A DNA stretch of 64,000 bases from Multifurca ochricompacta (lineage: Eukaryota; Basidiomycota; Agaricomycetes; Russulales; Russulaceae). The position numbers were made by a program, and so were the translations under genes. The notes under the pieces are model-generated. The model had not been told where the DNA came from and did no database searches. It saw nothing but the letters and a program-made list of their open reading frames with translations. Below, one piece after another: positions 24,781-36,677 of the stretch (its first letter is position 1; each line of letters opens with the position of its first letter). The DNA lies in assembly GCA_022496185.1 (NCBI GenBank), contig WTXG01000030.1:1-64000 (forward strand). The letters are read 5' to 3'.

Positions 24781-26079
24781 TATCGATTTGCAGACGAGTA
24801 CCGTGGTCACAAGTTGAGGAACTAATATATATATATACTTCGGCCAATTTGCCTTTTACTTTTATAGGACGTATGTTCTCAACGGAATAGGATGACCATG
24901 GTTTGATGATACACAAGCGCGGCCCCATGGGTAATCGGACCCAAATGGCGAATAGTATTGTCTGCATTAGGAAAAGGAGATCAGGAGATCATGATGATGC
25001 GACTGTCAGCAGCGAAACGACCCAAGGATCTGTGCTTAGAGTCAATGCTAATCCGACCTGTTGCTAATATCCCGTCTTTTCGGGGGGTTGGGTTGTGCTG
25101 GGAATGTCGAGCCAAACATTTTATGATATTGGGCTTCATCAGATAACTAACTTTATCACACAAGCGCGCAGCCCTCGCAACGGGGGTTGGGGACACGCCC
25201 AGCGCACCACACTCGCCTTGCCTGTTCTTTACCAACATCCGCATTTCCAGAAATCTCTTTTTTGTTGTGTGAAGGTACATTTACATATGAAGTCATTGTG
25301 TTGTAGAAGTTGAAGAGAGGCGTGTACGCGCGCATAATACTAAACATCATGCGGTCCGATCAATTATTAAGAGGGGATGTTATATGTGCTGTGCTGATCT
25401 TGTTGCCAGAGCCACACTTGTGTCATCAATTCAATTCATGCATGATGCGATGACGATGAAACAAAACCGCAGACGGAGACATACAATGTATGTAAACAGC
25501 CGTCGCCAGGGGGACGCATGACATGGAAATTAAACGTGGTGCGCCAGACTACTGGCGAATTTTCAGTCAATAGAAATGCCATAGACGTCACTTGTAATTA
25601 TTATCTGCTCACTTCTCTTCATTGTCGATCAGCATAACTTTTCTTTTCAATGGCAGTCAACGCTTCATGAACCGATCTCCGTCAGGTGCGTCTAGGTGCC
25701 GAAGTACCTCGAACTGACTGCTATCCTCGATTATAATGTTAGCCACAGGCTCCTGGTAAAGGTATCAAGCCGTCAGTCACAGAATAAAAATGGAATACTA
25801 TTCAGATTCAGTCCTATACAAGTGGTATCGTAATCGTAGGCATGAGGGAATATTAAGAACGCATGAGCTTCCACCAAGGTAATCAAAGATACTATAAGAG
25901 TTCTTCATGCCTGAAGGGCATTTAAATACTATGGATATGGGCTCGCCACAAGAGAGCGATTTCCCGCATATATGAAAATGCTCGATCACAGCGTACGAGC
26001 TCTGAGCGTCTCCAGCCACGCGCAGAGGAGTCAGAAATTATTAAAAAGAGATTTCATAAAGTAATCACTCGGAAAGGCT
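24781..26079. other. Intergenic; possible orphan exon
   Basis: No gene is firmly supported. On the minus strand at about 25666-25755 an exon-like stretch after a good CTTTACCAG acceptor reads EPVANIIIEDSSQFEVLRH and then ends in a stop. Upstream frames (25798-26019) do not join it cleanly. It might be the 3' end of a small unrecognised gene or a relic. Confidence 0.3.
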
Positions 26080-26522
26080 CTACATCTTCCAGCGGCAACC
26101 GGGAAAGGAAGAAGCTGCCCAGCCATACCTCGATGCGAGGTCTGCGACAGCTTGTTCACGCTGGGCCTGCGTCAAAGTTTGCTGGCGGGGGGGCGAAGGA
26201 GACGTGGAAGTGGGGGTGGGGGTGTGAGGCGGCGGCGGCGGCGCCGATCGTTTACTCGCGTTCTTCTTGGACTTTTCTGGAAGCGGAGCAGGGACATGCC
26301 CGCCCCAACCATACGTGGAGGCGAGGGTGCCAAATATGACATCAGGATCAGGCTTCCCACCCTTCTTTGTCGATCGCTGTGGGTCGACAAGTGTGTTATC
26401 TGGATTTCCGACGCGAGTCAGGTCGCGTAGATTTTGTAAACAAAGTTGTGCCACATACTAGAGTCGCGTCCCAAAGCACTGTTGTAAGGGCTGGTCGTCT
26501 GTGAGTTACGCTTTCGGAACAT
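26080..26522 (-). CDS. Small hypothetical protein with repeated Leu-x-Ser-x-Tyr-Gly-Trp motif
   Basis: Two exons: a first exon from ATG 26522 (MFRKRNSQTTSPYN) and, after a GT-AG intron of about 65 nt, a second exon to the stop at 26080. The protein is about 126 residues. It carries GTLASTYGWGG and DLASRYGWAAS on either side of a low-complexity Pro/Ser/Thr linker with a run of prolines. There is no signal peptide or known domain. The same short motif occurs in the protein at 29301-29831. Function unknown. Confidence 0.6.
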
Positions 26523-27396
26523 CTTGGTTAAGAGTTCGCAATGAGATGGAAAAGGCGATGAAGTTGGTTTGGATACAGTAGAGGTAGAGAGAGGTTTAGC
26601 TGCAAGATGATTGAGATACTGGCCATTAGACCGCGCACTTACATGCTTTTAAGCAAAGAGAGAAATGCATTGGCGCGTTGCACAAACTTGAACCTTAAAG
26701 ATGTCCGAATCTGTGAGCGGAAGGAACTTGTTTTCTTAGTCCCCAGTCAGAATCAAAATGACTCGAGAGGCTGTGGCCGTGGCACATACGTACTGCAGCC
26801 TGCGGCGATAATGCCTTTTTCGTTCAATCCTATCCACCGGCAACAAAGTGGGCTGAGAAAAGTACTGCTATATCCGGTTATGTGGCCATGGTAATGATAG
26901 ATGGACCTTAGCTATGGATAACGTAGTGTATGGATTCATGAATTCATGATCTTGGCGTCGATGCACAGGGAACGAGGCAGGCAACGAGGCAACAAATTCG
27001 GATACACGGGCCCATGGATCCATGTTCGGATGTTTCGGCCCGTTCTTCCCCACCGGTGTGCCTGCATAGCACAGTACCGTTAGAGGTTACTAGTTCCTCC
27101 GAATCCGAGTCGTTGAAGGTCTAGATCCCCCGAATATGTCATATCAGACATTGCACTGGAAATAACTCGAGAGTGGAGTGAACCCATGTATCATTATCAT
27201 ACCAAATACAGCGTGTATGTCTAAACTACACGCATCGGAATGTGAAGCCAAATAGCTCCTCATCCGAGTCATCCAATAAAGTTTAATGGGAAGCTGTGAG
27301 TTGCTCACACGTTCATAATAACGATAGCGATGCGCACCCAATTCACAGACCCCTTGCCTAGATGAACGGAGGATGCGCTAAAGGATGGACTTGCTC
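26523..27396. other. Intergenic region left of the hAT element
   Basis: Short frames only. No promoter, RNA gene or repeat was recognised. Confidence 0.4.
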
Positions 27397-28541
27397 CTCA
27401 CGGGTAGGGCTGCGCACCGTCTGTTTTACGGTAACGGCCGTCTATTTGACGGTAATAAGACGGGTACGGCTGACCCGTACACCGTCCATTTTTTGTACTC
27501 ACTGGATCGCTGACGGATACGGTACGGGTACGGGTACGGGTACGGCCATTTTACGGTATACGGTAGTAGACGGTATTACTGCCTGAGGCATAGATAAGCA
27601 AAACTACACAGATAGGTAGTCGTAACTAGTATGCATTAGTTACAGATGATAAGATAAGAGAATAGTCACTTCAGCTATGATGGCCAAAACCGAAGTGAAC
27701 TGTACATGAAAAGCATTGTTAAGTACTGTAAATGGGTGTGCTATAGTAACCAAGATAGTAATGATTGTGTCTAATCAACAAAGTATTCACAGGGAGGTAA
27801 AACACAGTTCAAGTGCTGCTGCACAGCATACAACTCGACTATCAGATCTACTCTGGCAGACCAAAATATACTAATTATAATTAGGCAAAATAAATCATAA
27901 ATAAAATAAACATATACACTAATTTACAGCCAGCCTATCTCACCATCCCCATTTTCCAGTGGTCAGCAACCCATCGAGCATTGTTTTTGTTCTTTGGATT
28001 TAATAATTGCTGTTGAGACAGGCCGGTAGCAACCAGATTGTTGGGGACCGGACAGCCGGGCTCCTGGGTGGATTTGATCTATTGATTGTGATAAGATAAT
28101 CCAAAGGTGTCAGATAACTGATTCAGACAAAGAATTCCACATTGCGCACACAACACATTCCTTCTGTCTTGTCACATATAAACAACTATATTTGTTCTCC
28201 TTATTGTCATGATCCTTTGAGCAGTATTAAAGGTTGCTACTCTGTACATGTTCACTTCAGTTTTTTGACCACATAAACTGAAGTGAGTATTAGTTAGTTT
28301 ATTTTATCTCTTATCTTTACCACATTTAGCTAACACTATCCTGGATTGAGTTTTGGTGGCTTAATGACAAGATGAAAGTTCATTCAGTCAATGCCGTCCA
28401 ATGCCGTCCAATGCCGTCGACGGCCGTTTTTTTGACGGTCTCGATGATTGACTTGAGCTGGTACGGCACGGGTACGGCAACCGTACTACGGACCCGTCCA
28501 TACCGTGAGGTACGGGTACGGTGCGCAGCCCTACTCACGGG
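27397..28541. mobile_element. Complete non-autonomous hAT element with 8-bp target duplication
   Basis: The element proper is 27405-28533 (1129 bp). Both ends carry the 16-bp perfect terminal inverted repeat TAGGGCTGCGCACCGT. It is flanked on both sides by the direct repeat CTCACGGG (27397-27404 and 28534-28541). Subterminal zones are packed with TACGG/GACGG motifs, as expected for hAT transposase binding sites. There is no transposase reading frame, so mobility needed a transposase in trans. Right-half fragments of the same family lie at 3713-4321 and about 42960-43220. Confidence 0.92.
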
Positions 28542-29300
28542 CTTATTGGACGAATTAGGATGGAATGGCATAGCATTGGCACCACGGTGTTGACATTGGC
28601 TTGGGCGAGTCCAAGGGCCATGGGAGTCAGCCCACTGATGTCCCTAGTGACTGGTGCGAGCGCGCGGTGCAATCTATCATTCTGCCGGAGATCGTTGACA
28701 GGGACTGTCGGTGCACAAGGCGGAGAGGTAAGGCACCAGGTTATTTCCGCGTACACGTACATGTGTTGAGAAACCTTCATATATTATTGCGGTTCCTGGT
28801 CAGAACAAGTCGAGTCATCGTTCCCGTTTTGTTTGCCAGTGTTGCGTGCTCCGACCGGTCCCTCGTGTAGAAATACCTCCGAAAAGGTTATTATATGGTA
28901 TGCTGCATAGCAGGTATCATGACTCACAAATTTGCGACTTTTAAGCTCAACAATTTGTTTGTTGAACAATTTGATGGCTCTCAGAAATCAACCGCTCACA
29001 CCTTCAGGGGGCACAAACCGGAGCGCCGTGAAAACCCGAAGTAGTATCCTAACATGTACAGCAGAAACGCCAAAACTCGTATACACCGCCCTACTACTTT
29101 GAAATGGTGGTACCAATATCTAGTTGCGGGGAGGGGGGAAGAGAGGGAGGGAGAGAGAATAAACAACCAATCGCTCTGAACTGTAGCCAAAAATAGGGCT
29201 TTATGGTGTTTGGACCAAGTACAGTGACCAACGTTGAGTCAGGTATCCTAGGGGCACATAATCAACGCCGTTAGCGGCCTGTCCATCTCCCAAGGAGCAT
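28542..29300. other. Intergenic region right of the hAT element
   Basis: No gene, RNA or further repeat recognised. Confidence 0.4.
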
Positions 29301-29831
29301 TTAAGTGAACCCAACCTTTCCGTATATCCCTCCGTCATTGATGTGCTTCGATACCGTATCTGCATCAGCCTTCTTTATTTTCTTGTCTTCCTTTCCTCCA
29401 GACTGTTCTCCACCCAGCGCAGCTAATGGGGATGACGACGAGGAAGGTACCAACGAACTTCTTGTCTGGTATTTGGCGCGAAGTAAGGCAAGAGGGGAGG
29501 AAAACTTCTTTGCTGTCCTCCCCGCCCTCTGTCGTTCCGCAGAAACGGAAGCCGCGCTAGCGGATGAGGGCGGTGTAGTGCTGGGAAAGTTGTTGGGAGT
29601 CGATAGGTATTTGGAAGTGGAGGATTTATTGGAGGAGAGCGGGGCAGGCGTGGACGTTGCGGATGCGTCCGATAGGCCATACTTGCTCTGTAACGCAGAA
29701 AGGGCGGCAGCGTAGTCCTTTTTTACCGGCAGGTGCTTGCCATCGGCTTTCTGTTGGGGAGAAAAGGAAGACGAAGTTGTATTGGTAGAAATTAAGGAGG
29801 CGGTCGAAGCCATCGGGTTAGAATCATCCAT
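29301..29831 (-). CDS. Hypothetical Ser/Thr/Pro-rich protein with Leu-x-Ser-x-Tyr-Gly motif
   Basis: A single exon of 176 codons. It is rich in Ser, Thr and Ala with an acidic/basic C-terminal third. DYAAALSALQSKYGLS (about residues 39-54) and LALLRAKYQT (about 117-126) resemble the Tyr-Gly motifs of the small protein at 26080. No membrane segment or signal peptide. The unbroken length, sensible start and shared motif argue that it is coding. Function unknown. Confidence 0.6.
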   Translation of the reverse strand: MDDSNPMASTASLISTNTTSSSFSPQQKADGKHLPVKKDYAAALSALQSKYGLSDASATSTPAPLSSNKSSTSKYLSTPNNFPSTTPPSSASAASVSAERQRAGRTAKKFSSPLALLRAKYQTRSSLVPSSSSSPLAALGGEQSGGKEDKKIKKADADTVSKHINDGGIYGKVGFT

Positions 29832-30657
29832 CTTTAACGAGAATGCAAGGTGAGAGCGAGAAAAATGTTTTAGAAAGAGTTGGGGTATGTAAGAGGTATT
29901 TGAGCTCTCGTAGACAAGAGAAATCCAGGTGATCGAAACTGCAGGGAAGCCATGTGGAATTTATCTGTGGCGTGGGCGCGCAAAGTCACCCACTGGTTAC
30001 TCATTTTGTGGGGAGAGAGACAGACATTGCATGTCCAGCTGGGGTCATACAGGCACCACAGAAGGGTCATTCCTCCCCCTCCCCCCCAAAAAAAAGTATC
30101 AGATTGTGCATCAATACAGGCATCTCTGCAGCATTTCGAAAGGCAGCACCATCTTCTGGTTCCTTGGGTCCGGCATTCTTTGTACTTTAGCCGGTAGGTG
30201 CAGACTTTTAAAGTCTTGGGTGTTATCATCTACCCTAGGGAGCTGTGCAGAGCACGTGCAGTCTCTGGGCCCTCCTCAACCACTTGGACTGAGAAGTCCA
30301 GATGGGTTCCGGACGCCCACGGTCGCATACCGGTTTGTTGGCCTTGAAACCCTGAGGATGGAAGTGTGTGTCAGTTCATGCAGGCGGGAAGGGGTGCAAC
30401 CTACAATTTCACCCCCTCGTCGCTCGCCTCGCCCGCCAGCACGCGGGAAGCGACGAAAGACTGCGCGCACAGCACGCAGCAGGTAAAATACCGGCATATA
30501 AGGACTTTTACGCGCACGATCCGATGATGACGAACGCGTATATATAATCCACGAAGAACACTGCGCAAGAAATGTAAACAGACCCGTGGGAAAGAAAGTG
30601 GCCAGTACACCGGTTGCACATACCCGGGCGGGCTTAAACACAGCCACAGCCTATACA
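29832..30657. other. Intergenic between the hypothetical protein and PRMT3
   Basis: Frames of up to 185 codons are open on both strands here, but they lack domains and overlap one another. They look like chance frames in GC-rich DNA. Confidence 0.4.
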
Positions 30658-32817
30658 CTATCGTACCTTAAAAATCTGCACAACTACATCTCCCGGTGTT
30701 TCAATCCCCTCTGAGCTCGCGCCCGACTTGACTGTATAGTGCACCTCAACATCCAGTTCTCGCGAGTTATTTTCGCGCTTTCGGCAATGGAATGTCCCTG
30801 CCACAATGGTTCCTACGCAATTAGAGTGTTAGCCCCCTCAAGTTTCTGGCCCAGAAGCACACTGCACCTTCTGTGACCACGACTGGTTCACGTAGTAAGA
30901 AGATTGTATGTTTCCAGTGTGTGGGCACACTGCGAGGTCCCGTGCTGAAACTTATGGTCTCTTGCCTGCTTTTCAGGCTTTGTCGCCGAAGCGCACTGGG
31001 TCTGCGACCAAGCGGCCATACCTCCGCAAGTTCACCTTCGCCACCACGGGTTACACGTACAGCCGTATTAGATGAGACGGGGGAGCCTGTTGCCTCGAAA
31101 AACGCGTCGAAGTAAAGAACAAGTGCGTGGATTTTTGTGCGTCGTTCGGCAGTCGAGACAAGTGAGAAGGGTGTCATGAATTCTAGTTGCTTCGTGGTTA
31201 TATCTCTCAGATAGAGATCCTGTGTGTGCGACATAAATGTGAGGCAGGGGATGTCAGTTATGATCGTACCTTGATCATATACGGCTCGCTCATTACTGTG
31301 TCAGGTCCTACGATGTCAACAACAGCATCAGTAAAAACCTCCTCCCCCATCACCGAGAGATCAAATCCTGTAATGATATGAACGGAGGACAAAGTCCGAC
31401 GAGTGGGCGCACCGTAGATGTCGTTCCAGAAACCTATTCTTTCTTTGTAGATGTCACTCGCCTCGCTCAGACAGAGCATCATTCTACACTGGCTTGGAGC
31501 CATAACCCCAGCGGGTTTAAGAAAACGATCTCGTGCATGGAGCACCGAATCCAGCATTGACTCGTATAGCAAGGCGTAACCCATCCATTCGGAAACGATC
31601 ACATCGACGTGAGAGATGTCGTCGGGAAGCGAGATCTCCTCTACCTTTCCTTGGATGACGCTACACGAGTTTGAAGGTAACGGGACGATTAGTAAGAATG
31701 GCTCACGTTATAACATTTTCGTAACCGTTAGCTTCAACAATGCGTTTAGCTTTGAGCGCGATATCGCTCGCATCGATAGCGATGACACGTTTTGCGCCTG
31801 CACGAGCAGCAAACAGAGATAGAATTCCTGTCCCGCATCCCACATCCAAAACGACCGCATTTTGGAAAAGATCGGCGTTCGTCATGATGAAGGACGCATA
31901 GGAGGAGGTTCGAACTCTGTCTTGGATCATCACTGCATGAATTTCTTGCAGAAGAAAAGTAATAATTAGACCATGGGAAGTTATGTGCTGCAAGATGGTC
32001 CTACCGCTCTCTCCATAGCTCTCAAAGTAATGAGAGTCATCATCGCGCCTGCTAGGGCTCGCAATATGCCCATCAGGGGCGTTGATAGCATCTCTAATAT
32101 GAGCTGTATCCATGCGCTGGTGAACTAACAATCGGAAATGAGTAAGCTCTTCCTTTGCGGCAGCTAATTTCAATTCGAGGGTGGCGATTCTCCGATTAGC
32201 AGTCGCGAGGTCAGTGGGAGCTGATAAATTGGAGCCATCCTCACTATCGGACCAACTGTCCAGAGGACCCACTAATACAGAATCAGAGGGCATACGCTCC
32301 TCGTTGCGTAGAACTTACGAAGAAGCGGATCATCTTCTATCACAGGCAACAGATAGTCATCATAGGAAAACTCCTTCCCACTGAGAGTTCGCAAACTCTG
32401 CGCAGAAGGTTTCTGTGCGGAATTTTAAATCATTAAAATCGTATTTGAGAACATGTACATACCTCCTTCCTGATGTAGTTTATCAGACGAACTCGATCAT
32501 AAAAGTCGAGCGCTGCACGTAAACTTCCACATTAGGGGCATCCAAAATAGCAATCAGGGGGGAATAGGAGAACCTTTTTCTTTACAGAAAGAGTTCAGAT
32601 CAAACCCGTGTATTCTCTTGTCATAATCTAGTGCCTCTGTCGTGGACGCAAGGAACTTGTCCTCGAACAGGGATTTGCATTGTCTATCAATTGGCGAGTC
32701 GGAGACCCAATCGCTCCAGGTTTCCTCAGCATCGGTTCCATTTGGCTCACTCTCAGATCCTGATCCAATTTCATTTTCGGTGATATCGAGAGAAGTAGCA
32801 GGGAGGTGAAGGCTCAT
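30658..32817 (-). CDS. Protein arginine N-methyltransferase 3 (PRMT3/Rmt3) homologue
   Basis: Type I arginine methyltransferase using S-adenosylmethionine; in yeasts and animals PRMT3 acts on ribosomal protein uS5. The N-terminal part is acidic (WSDWVSDSP) and leads to the PRMT3-type segment QCKSLF...KRIHGFDL and [17 protein letters not shown] coiled-coil-like stretch ([16 protein letters not shown]) precedes the catalytic core: SYASFIM, motif [20 protein letters not shown], the double-E loop [13 protein letters not shown], and the THW loop in [11 protein letters not shown]. The C-terminus [10 protein letters not shown] ends the family normally at the TAG 30658-30660. Eight or so introns with GT-AG ends were placed. 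The N-terminal zinc finger keeps only part of the canonical Cys/His set, as seen in the PRMT3 family. Start at ATG 32817. Confidence 0.9.
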
Positions 32818-33230
32818 GTCTCTGTTCGTTGTCCGCCCGCCGATGGAGGTCTGAGGATGAGGGACAGGAGTTATTTTATTATTATTATTTTTGATACTGT
32901 AAGTACATATCAAATTACACAGGCACAGGGATAAGGTCATTCGGCAGTCACAACAAGGTCACAGTCATATAGTCACGTCACAATCGAAATGATTAGATGG
33001 TCATCATGCCACCCGAAACTGATAAGGTTTGGTCGCCACGCCACTTATGATTATAAGAAATATAAGCTCTCAATTCCTATGATCCAGACAATCCAAAAGA
33101 TGCTGAATAGTTGACAAAAAACGAGGGTATCATTTTGAAACGAGCGACAAATACACCTACAACAACAAAAAACGAGTGTGCATGCGTGTGACAGCGCAAA
33201 GTTCGGAGAGAGACAACTCTTGAGCCAAGC

Positions 33231-34804
33231 TTATACAAGAGTCGCGAAACCGACGCGGGAGTTGTGGACATCAAATGATGTATACACATTTCGCAGGAAC
33301 ACATCGCCGAAGATCCAGAAATCTGCAATTACGGGTTTGATTGATTGAGAACATACATGAGTGGAAAAAAACTACTCTTACCAAGTGAATTGCTTGATGC
33401 CGCGCCAGCAAGGCAGAGATTTGAACTCTGGTCAATGGGCCCAAGGTTGAACGTCTTCGGGTCCACATTAAAGTCTTTACCACCAAAGTTGACTGAAATC
33501 TTGGCGTTGAAATTACAAGGGACTAGGGTGTGTGTTAGTTTTCCACTTGAACAGGCGATAAGTGCGATAATACAGACTGGCATACAGGCCATTGTCTATC
33601 TGACGAGACCCAGGAATTTTAGCGAAGAGAGCCGCGATACCGTTAGTATCACCAATGATAAGGGTGGTTCCAGTGTCCACTATTGAAGAGGCACCCTGCT
33701 TAACCTGGGAACCATCCACTGAGACTCCACCAAAATCAACCTGCCAGTACCCCTGCATACAAAGCCACCGTTAGGGGACGCGTTACGGAGAAATTGCTGC
33801 TATCAAACCTCCTTAGTAACGGGTACGTAGGTGAAATCACCTGAGTAGTGCTTCGGATTTGTGCCACCAATATAGAGCTCAGAGTCCTGTTCAGCCAGGT
33901 AAAAGCTAAAAATTTGCTGATCGACTTGACCCTGGGCGACAAGAGACTGGAAGAGCGGTGGTGCGTTATAAGCAGAAATAGACGCGAAACCCATCCCAAG
34001 AAGACCGTCGGCAGGGAACTGGTTACTTTGGAAACCATTAGAGTAGGTTGTCGCTGCACCTAGAGTCTGGCCAGTAGCCTGAGAGAAGGTTATATTAGGA
34101 ATGTTGGAATGAAAGATAATAGCGCACTGTCAACCCGGAAATGGACACGGTATCTCTGTACTGTTCCCCCCTGACAGATGACCCATCGCCGTAGTTCAAA
34201 CGAAACGATTTCCCAAGATCTTTCGCAGTAGAGCTCTTTCTGGTGTCATAAATCGTATGGCCAGAGCAGGTTGAATCGCACTGATCCCCAGGGAGAAATA
34301 GGTCGCTGCTCCCAGTGTCAAAATCCACTGCACGAGAGGTGAATCAGTGGAGGTTCAAAGCGTTCTATCATAAGTACTGACCCGTGAATGTCTTCAAGGG
34401 AGTTCCTACAGAAATCTCGCCGTACCATAACGAAGCGTTGTCATCAACAAGGGAGTCACCGCTCCCACGCTTGTCTAGGCGCTCAAAAGCAAAGAATTCA
34501 GCCAGAGGATGACGGTTTCCGACGTTCTTCAGATAAGCCGCGAAACCTCTGTCGATCTTTCTATATGCATAGGAAGACCATAAAATAAAGTGAATACCTT
34601 CTTTGGGTGTATTTAACACAACACGTACGCTAGCACGCTTTGGATTTGATCATGGAGAATAGTAGTATCGACTATACCATCAGCATCACATAACCCAGAT
34701 CGCTTTGCGATGGAGATGGACAGTCCAGGAAAGGAGCCACCTAGTGGGGCAGCTTCCACGAGCAAGAGCAGGGCGGTAAGGACAAAGGCAGCGAGGAAGT
34801 ACAT
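33231..34804 (-). CDS. Secreted aspartic protease (pepsin family A1)
   Basis: A secreted acid endopeptidase. It has a signal peptide (MYFLAAFVLTALLLLVEA) and a propeptide including a Lys-Arg site. The mature domain shows WYGEISVGTP, first active site VDFDTGSSDLFLPG, disulphide pair CDSTC, flap LNYGDGSSVRG, GLLGMGF, second active site IVDTGTTLI, and a C-terminal WIFGDVFLRNVYTSFD ending VGFATLV. About 420 residues. Introns all fit GT-AG; the one near 33533-33580 must start after Ala-Ser (A|GTCTGT) to give the usual GLYAIPCNF. A TATATAAG-like box lies about 65 bp upstream. It is a polyporopepsin-like digestive or housekeeping enzyme; the substrate is unknown. Confidence 0.92.
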
Positions 34805-34869
34805 GGCAAGAGAACGGGCTCCGACTGACTCGGATTGGGGACTGCCGTACAGTGGACAGAGCGACAGAG

Positions 34870-34878
34870 AATCTTATA
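34870..34878 (-). promoter_or_regulatory. TATA-like box of the aspartic protease
   Basis: The minus strand reads GATATAAGA about 68 bp upstream of the ATG at 34804. Confidence 0.4.
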
Positions 34879-35557
34879 TCCCATCCTCGAAGACGCAAAG
34901 CGCTCTGAAACGTAAGTCCTGAAGATTCCTAGGGAGCGTTCGCATCGTAATGACGGGTAAGTGTATTGTGGTTTGAGTGTTTGCACTCAGCCTGGAGTCT
35001 CAATTCCTGGTTCCAAAGTCAACTAGACATAACTCCATACGACGCATAGATCATGGGAGAAATCGGCATGTCATTGTGCGGAACGTGCCATTTTTTTCCC
35101 ATGAGGAACGGGCATCTGGGATTTATTCAAGTTGCTGTCGACCGGTGAGTTGTAAAGAAGTACCCGAGCAGATTCCTTATTTAGGTTTAGCCTCGCTGTC
35201 TCGTACATGATTAGCTGTTTGTTTGAACGTCCGAGGATGCTTCTGCTTCACTACGATCTATTAGCGCTTCCCAAGTGACCAAGATGCTTCACGGCATGTT
35301 GAAGTGTGGTCGCGTCCAGTAAAACGTTCTCCAAGTGTTGTTCCAGCGACTATTGCCTGAAGAGTGTCATGCTATGACCCAGAAGCAGTTCGCAACAAAT
35401 GAAAAATGCTGGTATATTTCTCATCCCTGCCAGAACGGAATTATGAGTGGAATTACATGCGCGAAAAGACATCCGTACTCCGCAGTGGTTCAGTTGGGTA
35501 ATAAATAGCCGAGTTGAGTGTCGGACGTTCACGAATAAGGGAGAGGGTTCATTGAAA
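34879..35557. other. Intergenic left of the MITE
   Basis: Nothing recognised beyond the protease promoter. Confidence 0.4.
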
Positions 35558-35708
35558 GCACTACATCAGGAAAATTACATCTGCTAGCATGACTAGAATG
35601 ACTAGAAATGCCCTGATAGACTACCCATAATAGTAATGTTTACCATAATAGACAGTCTACCACATCATTCTAGTCATTCTAGCAAATGTAATTTTCCTGA
35701 TGTAGTGC
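35558..35708. mobile_element. 151-bp MITE with long terminal inverted repeats (CACTA-like termini)
   Basis: The ends form an inverted repeat of about 42 bp with two mismatches, starting GCACTACATCAGGAAAATTA. The arms contain tandem GACTAGAAT units. A truncated relative lies at 47261-47368. No convincing target duplication is visible, so the superfamily is open; the CACTA...TAGTG ends suggest but do not prove CACTA/En-Spm affinity. Confidence 0.75.
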
Positions 35709-36586
35709 CATGACGGCAGAATGTGATATGTGATAAGTTCCCCTCCTCCAATGCTGAATCGCAAATCGCAACACATGCCTGTGCTCGCTCCACAACATGT
35801 GGCGGGGATGATGGTTGTCACGGAATAGACAACCCTTTTTTCACTAGTATTTTTCAATACAAAACAATACTTATATCCGAAGCTAGCACATTTCGTCATC
35901 CCGACCCCAACTACAAAAAACTTGCTTGGCGCTGTGCCGCTCAAGAGCCGACATCACTTTTGCGTTATTTCATCGGTGATGAGCACCCGCAACGGAATTC
36001 TTTCACAAGCAGAGCCTTCTATCAAGGTGTAGTTCTAGTCAACCTACCGTCATTCCATTGGAAGAACCTCCTACAGGTGGGCAACTCGCGGGAACGTGCG
36101 TCAATTTTGTGGTGTCGTCACGGAGGCTTCCATGCGAAGACATGCGAAGACGGAATCTTGGATGTCGGCATTGGCAACTTTTTGTCATCCGTGATGAAAT
36201 TTGTACTGTACGCGCTATCAGTCTGAGTCTGTTCTCATCAGCCCAGTTGAGCAGGTTATGGTAAACGTTGCTGGCGCATAAAGAGGCAAGCCCCCGCATT
36301 CCTGCTCTACTATTTCGAGGAATTCTCAGTACAGGCCGACGCATGGGAAGGACTTATCCGTAGCCTAATTGCCCACCACGTGCAAAGTGTCAGCGGACGA
36401 CTCGGAGGCGCTCCTAGGTCTACAAACACAAACCTTGGGCTTACCTCCCCTGCACGGGTCTGGACATAAGGAGGCATAAGTAGTTCTGCAGAGGTGGACC
36501 AATATCGCACCGTATAAATATGACGGAAACTCTGTACATCGCATAACATCCAGAGGCACTCACAAAATAAAATAAAATACAAAAAT
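35709..36586. other. Intergenic, no recognised gene
   Basis: A plus frame of 167 codons (35723-36226) has no recognisable domain and is opposed by other frames. Treated as non-coding. Confidence 0.35.
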
Positions 36587-36677
36587 TGACAACAGTGGGA
36601 TTCGAACCCACGCCCTTTCGGACTGGATTAGGGAAAGAACCTGATTCCAGCGCCTTAGACCGCTCGGCCATATTGCC
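36587..36677 (-). tRNA. tRNA-Leu (anticodon CAG) with a short intron
   Basis: The minus strand folds as a type II tRNA. The acceptor arms GGCAATA/TGTTGTC pair. The D arm is GCCGAGCGGTCTAAGGC. The anticodon stem is CTGGA/TCCAG and the loop begins ATCAGG, giving CAG. An intron of about 11 nt (TTCTTTCCCTA) follows position 37. Then come a long variable arm and a T arm with GGGTTCGAATCCC. The discriminator is A. An A/T-rich tract with T-runs follows on the minus strand as terminator. Confidence 0.9.

Noticed and set aside
30276..30647. Overlapping open frames on both strands left of PRMT3
   Set aside because: GC-rich composition, no domain and no splice logic; probably chance.
35723..36226. Plus-strand frame of 167 codons downstream of the MITE
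   Set aside because: No recognisable domain, opposed by competing frames, and an atypical start context.
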